From assembly GCF_022163125.1 (NCBI RefSeq), contig NZ_CP091881.1:6959001-7023000 (forward strand): a stretch of 64,000 nucleotides of DNA, given 5' to 3'. Origin of the DNA: Paenibacillus sp. HWE-109. Lineage in GTDB: Bacteria > Bacillota > Bacilli > Paenibacillales > NBRC-103111. The translations under genes and the position numbers were made by a program. Shown piece by piece: positions 17,380 through 24,244 of the stretch. The notes beneath the pieces are model-generated. The model saw nothing but the letters and a program-made list of their open reading frames with translations. It searched no databases and was not told the DNA's origin. How positions within the stretch are numbered: position 1 is the stretch's first letter; each line of letters begins with the position of its first letter.

Positions 17380-17562
17380 ATGGTCGATCAAGTCTTTGCT
17401 TTACTGGGATGGATTGCTGCCTTTGGGACTGTCATCGGGGGTGTTATTTATGCCATTGCCCGCTTCGTAAGTCGTGACTCCACGCAGTATGATATGGAGT
17501 TTCTCTGGGAGTACCGTTTTACACGCAAAGAACTGGAGCTGGAACCAGATGATCCTGTTTAA
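17380..17562 (+). CDS. small membrane protein (60 aa), unknown function
   Basis: ATG at 17380 is preferred to the in-frame GTG at 17374 because GGGGAG lies 9 nt upstream of the ATG. One membrane segment (FALLGWIAAFGTVIGGVIYAI) is followed by an acidic soluble tail ending LELEPDDPV. A strong terminator follows. No family recognised. Confidence 0.75.
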   Translation: MVDQVFALLGWIAAFGTVIGGVIYAIARFVSRDSTQYDMEFLWEYRFTRKELELEPDDPV

Positions 17563-17569
17563 AACAAAT

Positions 17570-17617
17570 AAGAGGGCTGTCCTAGCGTAGTGAATCTACG
17601 CCGGACGGCCCTCTTTT
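17570..17617 (+). terminator. intrinsic terminator
   Basis: AAGAGGGCTGTCC pairs with GGACGGCCCTCTT (one wobble), with inner GCGTAG/CTACGC, followed by TTTTG. Confidence 0.92.
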
Positions 17618-17738
17618 GTGGTGCATGGAAAAACCTCCGTTACTTCGGGCCTCTTCTTCACTTAACTCATCTACCGGGAATTGGCACGTGTTTAGCACTC
17701 TTTGCTGACCAATAACATGGGCTCTTAATTTCTAATAT

Positions 17739-17767
17739 TTGAAATTACAGGGTTTTTATTATAAAAT
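17739..17767 (+). promoter_or_regulatory. promoter of the sigma-like gene pair
   Basis: TTGAAA (17739-17744) and TAAAAT (17762-17767), 17 bp apart. The same arrangement with the same GGGTTTTTA spacer core occurs at 23284-23312 before the second locus. Confidence 0.75.
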
Positions 17768-17786
17768 TACCAAAACTATTTAAAAC

Positions 17787-17802
17787 AAGAACTTATGTTC
17801 TT
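17787..17802. promoter_or_regulatory. SOS-box-like inverted repeat
   Basis: AAGAACTTATGTTCTT is a perfect inverted repeat with core GAAC-N4-GTTC, the core of LexA/DinR boxes in Gram-positive bacteria. It lies about 20 bp downstream of the -10 box and is repeated at 23333-23346. The general consensus is matched at the GAAC/GTTC core only; LexA control is inferred. Confidence 0.5.
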
Positions 17803-17887
17803 ATTTTTTGTTCATATTGGTTGTAAATGTATGTTTTATTTTACTTTTTTAAGTAGAAGATTAAAGAAAGGTATGGGTGAGTATTGG

Positions 17888-18298
17888 ATGATTATAAATA
17901 GTGAATTTTCAGGTTTGGATGAGTACCGTCAGGTTTTACAACGATTTGCATGGCGTATTCAGTATCATGCTCGTAAACAGATAAATCGTGAGGTTTTATC
18001 AATAGATTTTGATAATTACCATAATCACCATAATTACCAAAATAATGTGTCAGAACGGTTAAAAGACATCCAACTCCATGAATTAATTCAGAGCATTAAT
18101 TCGGAAAAAGGACGCTATATTATTCAAAGAATTTACATAGACGGGTTAAAAGAAAAAGAGGTTGCGGATGAACTCCAAATCTCACAGCAAGCAGTAAGTA
18201 AATGGAAAAAGAAAAGCTTGGATTACATGAAGAGTACAATGGAATTGGAAAAGGATGTTTGGAAGAGTGGGGGACTGACTGTGAATGAAGACAGATGA
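17888..18298 (+). CDS. small sigma-region-4-like DNA-binding protein
   Basis: About 136 aa from the ATG at 17888, which has GGTGAG at a usable distance; the longer frame from 17795 begins with an implausible hydrophobic stretch. The C-terminal half (about residues 65-125) reads RYIIQRIYIDGLKEKEVADE then LQISQQAVSKWKKKSLDYMK, a helix-turn-helix like region 4 of sigma factors. The N-terminal part (EYRQVLQRFAWRIQYHARKQ) is helical and basic. It overlaps the next gene by 14 nt. The pair resembles the split SigO/RsoA arrangement of B. subtilis, where region 4 and region 2 are separate proteins. A phage-like or conjugative-element regulator is an alternative. Confidence 0.75.
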   Translation: MIINSEFSGLDEYRQVLQRFAWRIQYHARKQINREVLSIDFDNYHNHHNYQNNVSERLKDIQLHELIQSINSEKGRYIIQRIYIDGLKEKEVADELQISQQAVSKWKKKSLDYMKSTMELEKDVWKSGGLTVNEDR

Positions 18299-18482
18299 AT
18301 TATTTATTAAAGGCTTAATGCAGCATCAAAATAGGAACAATAAAGAAGAATTTATTGAAATGCTCTTATTCTATTTTGATGAAGAAATTAAAAACATGTC
18401 TAAATATATAAAGATGCCTCGCGAGGATGCTATTCAATCTATTAAAACAGATTTTATTGAATATATTTCAGAGAATTGGTAG
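18285..18482 (+). CDS. RsoA/HTH_16-like small protein (65 aa), sigma-region-2-like
   Basis: This starts inside the end of the preceding gene (ATG at 18285, GTGGGGGAC upstream). The sequence KEEFIEMLLFYFDEEIKNMS then KYIKMPREDAIQSIKTDFIE resembles the EDAxQ..F core of sigma region 2 and of small helix-turn-helix (HTH_16/RsoA-type) proteins. A paralogue with about 70% identity lies at 23459-23662. The overlap implies translational coupling, which suits a two-subunit complex. The function as a split sigma factor is inference. Confidence 0.75.
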   Translation: MKTDELFIKGLMQHQNRNNKEEFIEMLLFYFDEEIKNMSKYIKMPREDAIQSIKTDFIEYISENW

Positions 18483-18496
18483 AGGGAGGTGAAGTT

Positions 18497-18556
18497 ATGC
18501 AAGCTATCGCCGTTAAAATGGGAGTATCCGTAGAAATAGAGAAGTTAAATCAATAA
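18497..18556 (+). CDS. possible 19-aa peptide
   Basis: ATG at 18497 follows AGGGAGGTGAAGTT, a very strong ribosome site, 14 nt after the preceding stop. The encoded peptide is MQAIAVKMGVSVEIEKLNQ. It could be a real micropeptide or the leader remnant of a longer gene. No family is recognised. Confidence 0.4.
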   Translation: MQAIAVKMGVSVEIEKLNQ

Positions 18557-18588
18557 ATTAATATTTGAATTAAAAAGGTGGGAATTAG

Positions 18589-18747
18589 ATACTTACTAAA
18601 GCCAAAAAAAGCATTTTAGGTACAGCGATTATCTGTATTATAGTTTCCGCAGGGCTAATATCAGAGGCAAACGAAGACAGTCCTCCATATGAAATAAGTA
18701 ATGGGGATCCATCTAAGGATCCCCATTTATTCAAAGTCTGCAAATAG
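18589..18747 (+). pseudogene. possible secreted-peptide gene lacking a standard start codon
   Basis: After AAAAAGGTGGGAATTAG the frame opens with ATA where ATG would be expected. It reads LTKAKKSILGTAIICIIVSA then GLISEANEDSPPYEISNGDP and ends FKVCK (52 codons). The Lys-rich start plus hydrophobic core looks like a signal peptide followed by a short polar tail. Either it starts at ATA, or the start was lost by a one-base change. A hairpin at 18700-18727 overlaps its end, which argues against full expression. Confidence 0.35.
18700..18727 (+). terminator. hairpin, probable terminator of the sigma-like operon
   Basis: ATGGGGATCC and GGATCCCCAT form a perfect 10-bp stem, loop ATCTAA, followed by TTATTC. 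The T tract is short, so efficiency is uncertain. Confidence 0.6.
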
Positions 18748-18832
18748 GAAGTATTCCTGAAAGCTATATTTCAGGGTAAATAATATGATTTCTAGAGACA
18801 AAGCAATTTGATGCCTTTTAGGTCGATATTTC

Positions 18833-19369
18833 TCATTTCGCCGGTGCGGCCGATGGTGCGCCAGCCCCAGGACCTGCACCTTGACCTGCTCCTTGCCCTG
18901 CTCCCTGGCCTGCTCCTTGACCCGATCCTTGCCCGGCACCAGGGCCCGCACCGTTCAGCGGAGCACCGGTCATCGGTCTATGAACCATTTGCCCGCCTAG
19001 ATGACCCGTGTAGCTGACAAGAATCACCGCGGCTAACGCTCCGACCAAGTAAATAGGATTGCGGCCTAATTCAAGCTTTTTCCAAATTAACAAACCAACC
19101 CGAATGATAGCTAACAAGATGGTGAGGAACATCGTAATTCGCGCATACATCTCATGCGGAACCACTAGCGGATTACGCCAAGGCGACGGCCCCGTCATGA
19201 CCGCTGCAATTGCGCCGAGCGCACCTACGACCATGCAAAGCATCCCCGCAGAGTGCCAGTCCCGTTTTTTGAAAATAAGTGCAATCAGATCAAAAATAAA
19301 ACTAAAGATAAGCAAGGCGATAGGGACATGGGTCACGATGAAATGCATGTTTTTCAAAATATAATCCAC
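18833..19369 (-). CDS. DUF2231-like membrane protein with Gly/Ala/Gln-rich tail
   Basis: A 178-aa protein with four membrane segments (HFIVTHVPIALLIFSFIFDL, GMLCMVVGALGAIAAVM, RITMFLTILLAIIRVGLLIW, IYLVGALAAVILVSYTGHLG) and conserved-looking histidines in the HF..H start and near TGHLGG, as in DUF2231 proteins. The C-terminus is low-complexity with about six GAGQ repeats ending PAK. The start is GTG at 19369. A BlaI-type operator lies in its promoter, so it is probably co-regulated with the BlaI/M56 genes on the same strand. Biochemical role unknown; a haem-linked role is sometimes suggested for the family. Confidence 0.82.
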   Translation of the reverse strand: MDYILKNMHFIVTHVPIALLIFSFIFDLIALIFKKRDWHSAGMLCMVVGALGAIAAVMTGPSPWRNPLVVPHEMYARITMFLTILLAIIRVGLLIWKKLELGRNPIYLVGALAAVILVSYTGHLGGQMVHRPMTGAPLNGAGPGAGQGSGQGAGQGAGQGAGQGAGPGAGAPSAAPAK

Positions 19370-19405
19370 TTGGCTTCTCTCCTCTATCTATCTGATATAA
19401 TCAAC

Positions 19406-19420
19406 ACTACATAGTGTAGT
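19406..19420. promoter_or_regulatory. BlaI-type operator before the DUF2231 gene
   Basis: ACTACA-TAG-TGTAGT is a perfect 15-bp dyad of the ACTACA/TGTAGT type bound by BlaI/MecI repressors. On the minus strand it lies between a TTGAAA -35 and an AT-rich -10 region. Confidence 0.75.
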
Positions 19421-19535
19421 TTTCAAGGTAAAAAATGTCAACCCTTTTCCCTTTCTGATAGCAAATCCTGTCTATTTATCTGACATGACTACCATCAAAC
19501 TGCGAAAATGCTGACAAAAACAATTCGAATACCTG

Positions 19536-20381
19536 TTAAATCAGACCCATGAGCAGAATAATAATAACTAGTGAAGCGACTATCCGAATGTGGGGCCAGT
19601 GTAACGACAACTGCATGTGAGGATCAAGAATGTGTTGAATTCTGACATTCATAGATGTTTCTGCGAAGGAGGCATGAGATAAGGAAATCAGATGCGGTTT
19701 CGGTACTTGTTTGAGTAATTTGAGAAGAGCACTGCCCAAGTCCAGCGATTGCTTCATCTGGGTCACGGCATATTTGTCCGCTCTTAGTTCGATCATAATC
19801 GGATATTTCTCTGCCAGCCAAGCAAAGATAGGAATATACCACATTGCCTTGGAAATCCCGGAAATCAGTAAGCTGGCGAGCGGATCTCTGTGCTGCATAT
19901 GGCATTTTTCATGTTCAATCACGGCCTTCAGCTCATTCGGCTCCAGCATCTCAATTAATCCGGTAGAAAGAAGAATCCGCGGCTTCCATAACCCCACTGT
20001 CATCGCAATCGGAGCGTCGTAAGCGATAATCTTCAAGTCTCTGGGAGCAAGCTGAAATTGTTCGCGGTACTGCTGGGTAAGGGATGACTCTTCCGACATT
20101 TCCACGATCTTCTGCGCTTTCCACGTATCGAGGGTATGACGTATTGTCAGCCAGATCAAGGTACCTAAGGTATAGAGAATAAGAACATTGATGACCAAAA
20201 AAGCAACAGGTGGAGGCACATGCAGATGTTTAAATAAGATCATACAAAGATCAAAGATTGTAAACAAAGGTTTCCATCTGAAAAGATGTTGGAAGGCATA
20301 GAGCAGCATTTGCACCAAAATAGCTCCTGAGACGACGAGAGAAGCGACATAAACCCATTGTATTCGGGATTCCTTCATCAT
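19536..20381 (-). CDS. M56-family membrane metallopeptidase, short BlaR1-like
   Basis: A 281-aa membrane protein with hydrophobic segments near residues 10-30, 55-78 and 255-280. The gluzincin motif is VIEHEKCHMQHRDP (HExxH), with a downstream ELRADKYA-type third ligand. BlaR1/MecR1 cleave or inactivate BlaI-type repressors after sensing beta-lactams, but this protein stops after the protease region and has no penicillin-binding sensor domain. Its inducing signal is therefore unknown. The start overlaps the BlaI stop as TAATG, indicating translational coupling. Confidence 0.9.
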   Translation of the reverse strand: MMKESRIQWVYVASLVVSGAILVQMLLYAFQHLFRWKPLFTIFDLCMILFKHLHVPPPVAFLVINVLILYTLGTLIWLTIRHTLDTWKAQKIVEMSEESSLTQQYREQFQLAPRDLKIIAYDAPIAMTVGLWKPRILLSTGLIEMLEPNELKAVIEHEKCHMQHRDPLASLLISGISKAMWYIPIFAWLAEKYPIMIELRADKYAVTQMKQSLDLGSALLKLLKQVPKPHLISLSHASFAETSMNVRIQHILDPHMQLSLHWPHIRIVASLVIIILLMGLI

Positions 20382-20797
20382 TATCGATCCTTTTTGAGTT
20401 CTTTGATTTTGAGCTCCAGCTTGTCGAGCAGATCCGGATCTACTTTATCAAGCGCATCCACCATATGAGTAACGGCCAAAGAACCGAACTCTTCAATAAG
20501 ATCAAACGTAAGCTCTTTGGATTGCGTTTCCATGAATACATCTCGGGTCACAACGGGCTTGTACATAAAGGAACGGGCTACCGAATTCTTCTGCAGAATC
20601 CCTTTGTCGACCAAGCGATTCATCACGGTCATCACCGTATTGAAATTCATCACTTTATCCTGATCCAGCTTCGCTTGGACCTCTTTAATCGTTAGCGCGG
20701 CTGTGGTCGTCCACAGGATCTCCATGATTTTCGCTTCCAAAGGGCCAAAAAAGCGGTTCAACCCGCTGCCTTCATATTTAAAATTATGCATTTTCAT
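20381..20797 (-). CDS. BlaI/MecI/CopY family transcriptional repressor
   Basis: A 138-aa winged-helix repressor: GPLEAKIMEILWTTTAALTI, VMNFNTVMTVMNRLVDKGIL (recognition region), then a helical dimerisation tail where the partner protease would cut. The ATG follows AAGGAGTGAGCGC. It is first gene of an operon with the M56 protease. An ACTACAA-A-TTGTAGT operator overlaps its own -10 box and a second operator precedes the DUF2231 gene, so autorepression and control of that gene are expected. Confidence 0.93.
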   Translation of the reverse strand: MKMHNFKYEGSGLNRFFGPLEAKIMEILWTTTAALTIKEVQAKLDQDKVMNFNTVMTVMNRLVDKGILQKNSVARSFMYKPVVTRDVFMETQSKELTFDLIEEFGSLAVTHMVDALDKVDPDLLDKLELKIKELKKDR

Positions 20798-20814
20798 TTG
20801 CGCTCACTCCTTAC

Positions 20815-20850
20815 ACTACAAATTGTAGTAGGGGGTGCCTGCGAAGTCAA
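20815..20850 (-). promoter_or_regulatory. BlaI-type operator overlapping the blaI promoter
   Basis: The perfect 15-bp dyad ACTACAAATTGTAGT (20815-20829) matches the BlaI/MecI operator type. It overlaps the -10 TACAAT (20822-20827, minus). The -35 TTGACT (20845-20850) is 17 bp away. Repressor binding would occlude the -10. Confidence 0.88.
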
Positions 20851-20880
20851 GAAATAAACGGCTATATGCACATTAAGCTT

Positions 20881-20926
20881 TTGACAAAGAGCAAAAAAAG
20901 AATTATAATACTTACATAAAGTAAGT
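20881..20926 (+). promoter_or_regulatory. pirin promoter with downstream operator-like inverted repeat
   Basis: TTGACA (20881-20886) and TATAAT (20904-20909) are perfect consensus boxes with 17-bp spacing. ACTTAC-ATAAA-GTAAGT (20910-20926) follows immediately, at the expected transcription start, so a repressor would block initiation. The dyad resembles those of HxlR/MarR-type redox regulators, but none is encoded nearby. Confidence 0.75.
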
Positions 20927-20960
20927 TATTAAACATTATTTAGTTGAGGAGGAGTTACAC

Positions 20961-21725
20961 ATGAGCATTCAAATCTTTTCGGCTGAACAGCAAGGTGTTG
21001 GCGCATTTGATGGCGGTAAATTCCTCGAGCAGCGGGCGATCAGCTTCCCTGGCGAAAAAACAGCCCTTGATCGTGTCGGCCCTCTCTTCTACTGGGCTTG
21101 GGGCAAAGCTGCCGATGTTGCAGAGATCGGCATGCATCCACATAAAGCGTTCGAAATTGTCACTTATGTCATCGAAGGACTCGTCGAACACCGCGACTCT
21201 CTCGGTTCCCTCGAAACCGTTACGAACGGTGGCGCCCAGGTCATTCAAGCCGGTTCCGGCGTCTATCACGCTGAGGCATTCCGCACAGCGGGCAGCGAAG
21301 CCATGCAAATCTGGTTCGAGCCTCATCTGAGTGAAACCGTGAAAAAACCAGCGGCTTATCATCAATACAATCATGAGGCATTCCCAAGCCACCACGGCGA
21401 TGGCGTTACTGTGAAAGCCGTAATTGGAGGCGCTGCGCCCATTCAACTGGATACACAGGCTAACATGTACGACTGGCAGCTGGAGCCAGGCGCTGCATTC
21501 AGCTATCCGCTTGACCCCAGCCGTCAGCTGGCGTTCCTCGTTATTCGCGGGCAGGGCGCCGCGGGCTTAGGCGAGCTGCAGACCTTGACTCACAAGGACT
21601 TCGTCGTGGCTCAAGCAGAGCAGCAAGGGGACACCCTGCAGCTGCAAGCTGATGACGGGCAAGGCATGCGCATCATTGCTATTGATGTGCCCCAAGATCC
21701 CGGCTACACGCTGTATCGCAAATAA
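20961..21725 (+). CDS. pirin family protein
   Basis: A 254-aa bicupin. The pirin metal-binding motif is seen as HPHKAFEIVTYVIEGLVEHRD with a later GVYHAEAF, and a C-terminal cupin carries AFLVIRGQGAAG. Pirins bind iron; some are quercetin 2,3-dioxygenases and others act as redox sensors, so the exact activity is open. The ATG follows GAGGAGGAG. It is monocistronic, with its own consensus promoter and terminator. Confidence 0.92.
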   Translation: MSIQIFSAEQQGVGAFDGGKFLEQRAISFPGEKTALDRVGPLFYWAWGKAADVAEIGMHPHKAFEIVTYVIEGLVEHRDSLGSLETVTNGGAQVIQAGSGVYHAEAFRTAGSEAMQIWFEPHLSETVKKPAAYHQYNHEAFPSHHGDGVTVKAVIGGAAPIQLDTQANMYDWQLEPGAAFSYPLDPSRQLAFLVIRGQGAAGLGELQTLTHKDFVVAQAEQQGDTLQLQADDGQGMRIIAIDVPQDPGYTLYRK

Positions 21726-21784
21726 GGCTAACATCATATAAACCAGCCTGCTGGTAATATCCCCTTAACCCTATAACCAAAAGC

Positions 21785-21840
21785 AAGCCTTCAAGTAACA
21801 GGGAAACTCAATTCCCTGACACTTGAAGGCTTTTCTTTTC
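21785..21840 (+). terminator. intrinsic terminator after pirin gene
   Basis: AAGCCTTCAAGT pairs perfectly with ACTTGAAGGCTT, with an inner CAGGGAA/TTCCCTG stem, followed by TTTTCTTTTC. Confidence 0.93.
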
Positions 21841-21894
21841 TGTTCAGTTTCTGCCTTCCCGATCCGTGATCACCGCTGTTGAGTCAAAGACTAT

Positions 21895-22278
21895 TTAACG
21901 CGTCGTGATCGAATTTTTAAATAAAAGTTTCAACACTGAAAAAAGTGGAAAGGAAAAGAATAAAAAATAAAAAGCAAAATTATCAAAAAATAAATATATT
22001 AAGACAACAATAACGACTCCTATTAGATTGAATACCAATATCTTTAGTAAAAGGGTGCTTTTTATATTTTCTGTCCAGTAATTGATTAGACCTACAATAA
22101 GGTTGAAGATGTAAGCAATCAGTAGAGTGTACAAGAAATAAAAGAACCACTGCCCCATATCCTTATGTAGAGAAGTTCGATAATCTATCGTAGCGGCAAC
22201 GACAGAAAGTATTACACTTACGAAAAATGAAATAATTATTGTATTTAAAAATAGTTCTCTTGCTCGATTTGATGTCAT
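21895..22278 (-). CDS. four-helix membrane protein, unknown function
   Basis: A 127-aa protein with four predicted membrane helices (NTIIISFFVSVILSVVAAT, WFFYFLYTLLIAYIFNLIVG, LLKILVFNLIGVVIVVLIYL, FAFYFLFFSFPLFSVLKLLF) and short loops. The ATG follows AGGAGAAGAGATACA. The gene is more AT-rich than its neighbours. No family recognised. Confidence 0.75.
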   Translation of the reverse strand: MTSNRARELFLNTIIISFFVSVILSVVAATIDYRTSLHKDMGQWFFYFLYTLLIAYIFNLIVGLINYWTENIKSTLLLKILVFNLIGVVIVVLIYLFFDNFAFYFLFFSFPLFSVLKLLFKNSITTR

Positions 22279-22384
22279 TGTATCTCTTCTCCTTTAATTA
22301 AGGCTTATTTACCTTTTATTATCTTTTTTGGTAATCGATATGTCAACTTTCTCAATTGTTCCTTAGAACCCCAGACCAAGTTTT

Positions 22385-22419
22385 AATAATCAAAAGACGA
22401 CCAAGGGAATGGTCGTCTT
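22385..22419 (-). terminator. intrinsic terminator for the NAGPA-like gene
   Basis: AAGACGACC (22394-22402) pairs with GGTCGTCTT (22411-22419) across a short loop. On the minus strand a T-rich tail follows. Confidence 0.85.
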
Positions 22420-22426
22420 GGGAATC

Positions 22427-23140
22427 TTAGCCGAAGAAGTCAATGCCATATACACGGACCATGTTTCCAATGTATCGGTCATGTGTAGGCGAACCGTACC
22501 AATTGATGACATCATTTTGAGCAACCCTCATACTGGTAGATCCAGATCCATCAAGAATAACTGAATTTGTAGGATTGTAACCGAGTGTTTCCATATGGCG
22601 TTTCAAGGTAGGAATATTTACTGATCTATTAGCGGTTACAATCATATAGGCAGAGGTGCTGTCCCATGCAAGCACAGTACGCCAATTGGCTATACTGTAA
22701 CTAGGTAGTCCTGGTAACCCTCCCGTCCAACTATCCTCATTATAGTCTGTTCCACCAATAACTGCTTGAGCGGTTGGATAATTTGCAAGAACCTCATTTA
22801 AATTACTCGCATAAATATGAGTCGCTCTCATGACGCCCGTACCATCTTTATACGAAACAAAGGTCTTTCTGGAGTATTGAGCACTAGAGGTACCATTGTA
22901 GGCATAAGAAGTGGTATCACCATTCCAGTAACTGATAGATCTTATTCCGGTAGGAGGGCTACTATAGCCATTATCTGCAGCGAAAAATCCCCCGTTAATT
23001 CCAATATGCGGCTTTTGCTGCATCTGAGTATTGATAATTTCAGGCTTTGCCTTCCCAATCTCTGTTTTAATTACTGCGTACTTATAAATCGCTCCAAATT
23101 CATTGAATTCCCGTAATGTGAATGTATACGGATATGCCAT
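22427..23140 (-). CDS. phosphodiester glycosidase (NAGPA-domain) family protein without signal peptide
   Basis: About 237 aa from the ATG at 23140, chosen because AAGGAGGAATTATTG lies directly before it; the longer frame to 23272 has no ribosome site. NAGPA hallmarks are GINGGFFAADNGY near residue 48 and VILDGSGSTSM near 195. The family includes the mammalian mannose-6-phosphate uncovering enzyme and many bacterial and phage proteins, usually exported. No signal peptide or membrane segment is seen here, so it is either cytoplasmic or released by another route such as lysis. It is flanked by the two sigma-like loci. Confidence 0.85.
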   Translation of the reverse strand: MAYPYTFTLREFNEFGAIYKYAVIKTEIGKAKPEIINTQMQQKPHIGINGGFFAADNGYSSPPTGIRSISYWNGDTTSYAYNGTSSAQYSRKTFVSYKDGTGVMRATHIYASNLNEVLANYPTAQAVIGGTDYNEDSWTGGLPGLPSYSIANWRTVLAWDSTSAYMIVTANRSVNIPTLKRHMETLGYNPTNSVILDGSGSTSMRVAQNDVINWYGSPTHDRYIGNMVRVYGIDFFG

Positions 23141-23283
23141 CAATAATTCCTCCTTTTTTTGAGAGCCTGGTTCGAACCTCTCAATATGTAAGGAGTAAAA
23201 GTATTCAGTCTTACAACCTAATCGATAATTGAATAGATGTGAATGCACTTTTAAACCAAAGAACATTTGCATTTATCAGTGAT

Positions 23284-23346
23284 TTGAATTTCAAGGGTTT
23301 TTAGTATAAAATAACAAAATGAATTAATAATACGAACTTATGTTCT
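23284..23346 (+). promoter_or_regulatory. promoter and SOS-box-like site of the second sigma-like locus
   Basis: TTGAAT (23284-23289) and TAAAAT (23307-23312) are 17 bp apart with the same GGGTTTTTA spacer core as at 17739. CGAACTTATGTTCT (23333-23346) has the GAAC-N4-GTTC core of LexA/DinR boxes and matches the box at 17787 in sequence and position. Confidence 0.65.
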
Positions 23347-23376
23347 TATTTAATTACTATAAGTTGTAAAAGTTGG

Positions 23377-23461
23377 ATGATGATCAATAGAAATAAAGTT
23401 AGAAAATGCTAATGATGCGATGACTTATTCATCATCAAAGAGTGGGGGACGATTGCGAATG
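23377..23461 (+). pseudogene. deletion remnant of a sigma-region-4-like gene
   Basis: Compared with 17888-18298, only the ends survive. ATGATGATCAATAG corresponds to the first codons of the intact gene, and AAAGAGTGGGGGAC with GAATGG corresponds to its last codons, where the next gene starts. The frame from the first ATG stops after 11 codons. An internal deletion of roughly 350 bp explains this. Confidence 0.6.
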
Positions 23462-23662
23462 GAAAAAGAGCAGGAAGAACAATTTGTACTTGAATTAATG
23501 AAGTATCACGATAAGGACAATAAAGAAAAGTTTATTGAAATGCTCTTATTTTACTTTGATGAAGAGATTGAAAATATGTCTAGATATATAAAAATGCCTC
23601 GTGAAGATGCTATTCAATCAATTAAAACAGATTTTATTGAGTACATTACAAACCATTGGTAG
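23459..23662 (+). CDS. RsoA/HTH_16-like small protein, orphan paralogue
   Basis: About 67 aa from ATG at 23459, with GGGGGAC upstream as in the first locus. It shares KEKFIEMLLFYFDEEIENMS and YIKMPREDAIQSIKTDFIEY with the protein at 18285-18482. Its partner gene has been deleted. Conservation of the frame despite loss of the partner suggests either a very recent deletion or that it works alone or with the partner encoded at 17888. Confidence 0.75.
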   Translation: MEKEQEEQFVLELMKYHDKDNKEKFIEMLLFYFDEEIENMSRYIKMPREDAIQSIKTDFIEYITNHW

Positions 23663-23670
23663 GAGGTCCC

Positions 23671-23751
23671 ATGAACCAACAACTTCGATTTGAAACAAAA
23701 AAACATCCCTGCGGTGTTCTTCTTCAATCCACTTGGATAACAAGTCGGTAG
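23671..23751 (+). CDS. possible 26-aa peptide
   Basis: ATG at 23671 follows TAGGAGGTCCC, a strong but close ribosome site, 8 nt after the previous stop. The peptide starts MNQQLRFETKKHPCGV. It has no recognised homology; it may be a real micropeptide or a truncated gene. Confidence 0.35.
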   Translation: MNQQLRFETKKHPCGVLLQSTWITSR

Positions 23752-23809
23752 CCGGCCAGTTATTACAAATGGAGAGCCCTGCAACTACCAGCGCTTTCAG
23801 TCTAAACTG

Positions 23810-23844
23810 AAAAAACGCGCACCGATTGAGTATCGATGCGCATT
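23810..23844 (-). terminator. intrinsic terminator for the 84-aa gene
   Basis: On the minus strand TGCGCATCGAT pairs with ATCGGTGCGC around ACTCA and is followed by six T. Confidence 0.8.
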
Positions 23845-23932
23845 GGCAGCATAGCTTTTTTCATCTGTCTACTTGACAGGGGTATGACCATACGGCTGGG
23901 TTTTCTTCAATTCTGGGAAAGTCCTTTTTCTG

Positions 23933-24187
23933 CTACTGAAGATCCTGCAGTCTGGCTTCTTCATCGCTTAATGCTTGTGCCACCTCTTGGGCAGGTTGTG
24001 CATCCGAATGCATGGTTGCTTGGTCTACGGCTTTCTCCGCTTTGTTGATGGCATTCTGCGCCTGATCTAACGTTTGGGATGTCGGGTGTGACAGCGCACT
24101 GGAAACAGCCCGATGAACATTCTCCACCGCATTTTGCGCGGAAGAAATTGGATTTTGCGTTTGAAGACTCGTATCTGTCTTAGTCAT
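23933..24187 (-). CDS. small helical hydrophilic protein, unknown function
   Basis: About 84 aa from ATG at 24187 (AGGAGG 11 nt upstream; the TTG at 24196 would be only 2 nt from it). It is Ala/Gln/Glu-rich with heptad-like helices (QNAVENVHRAVSSALSHPTS, LDQAQNAINKAEKAVDQATM), so a small coiled-coil bundle is likely. No signal peptide or membrane segment is seen. It has its own terminator. No family assigned. Confidence 0.65.
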   Translation of the reverse strand: MTKTDTSLQTQNPISSAQNAVENVHRAVSSALSHPTSQTLDQAQNAINKAEKAVDQATMHSDAQPAQEVAQALSDEEARLQDLQ

Positions 24188-24244
24188 GATCGTCAAAACC
24201 TCCTAGCGTTGAATGTAGTACAACCGCTATGTTGAGGTTTTTCC

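Noticed and set aside
17795..17887. Longer N-terminus of the sigma-like protein
   Set aside because: The upstream ATG lies within or next to the SOS-like box region, gives a Phe/Cys-rich stretch unlike the family and has no ribosome site.
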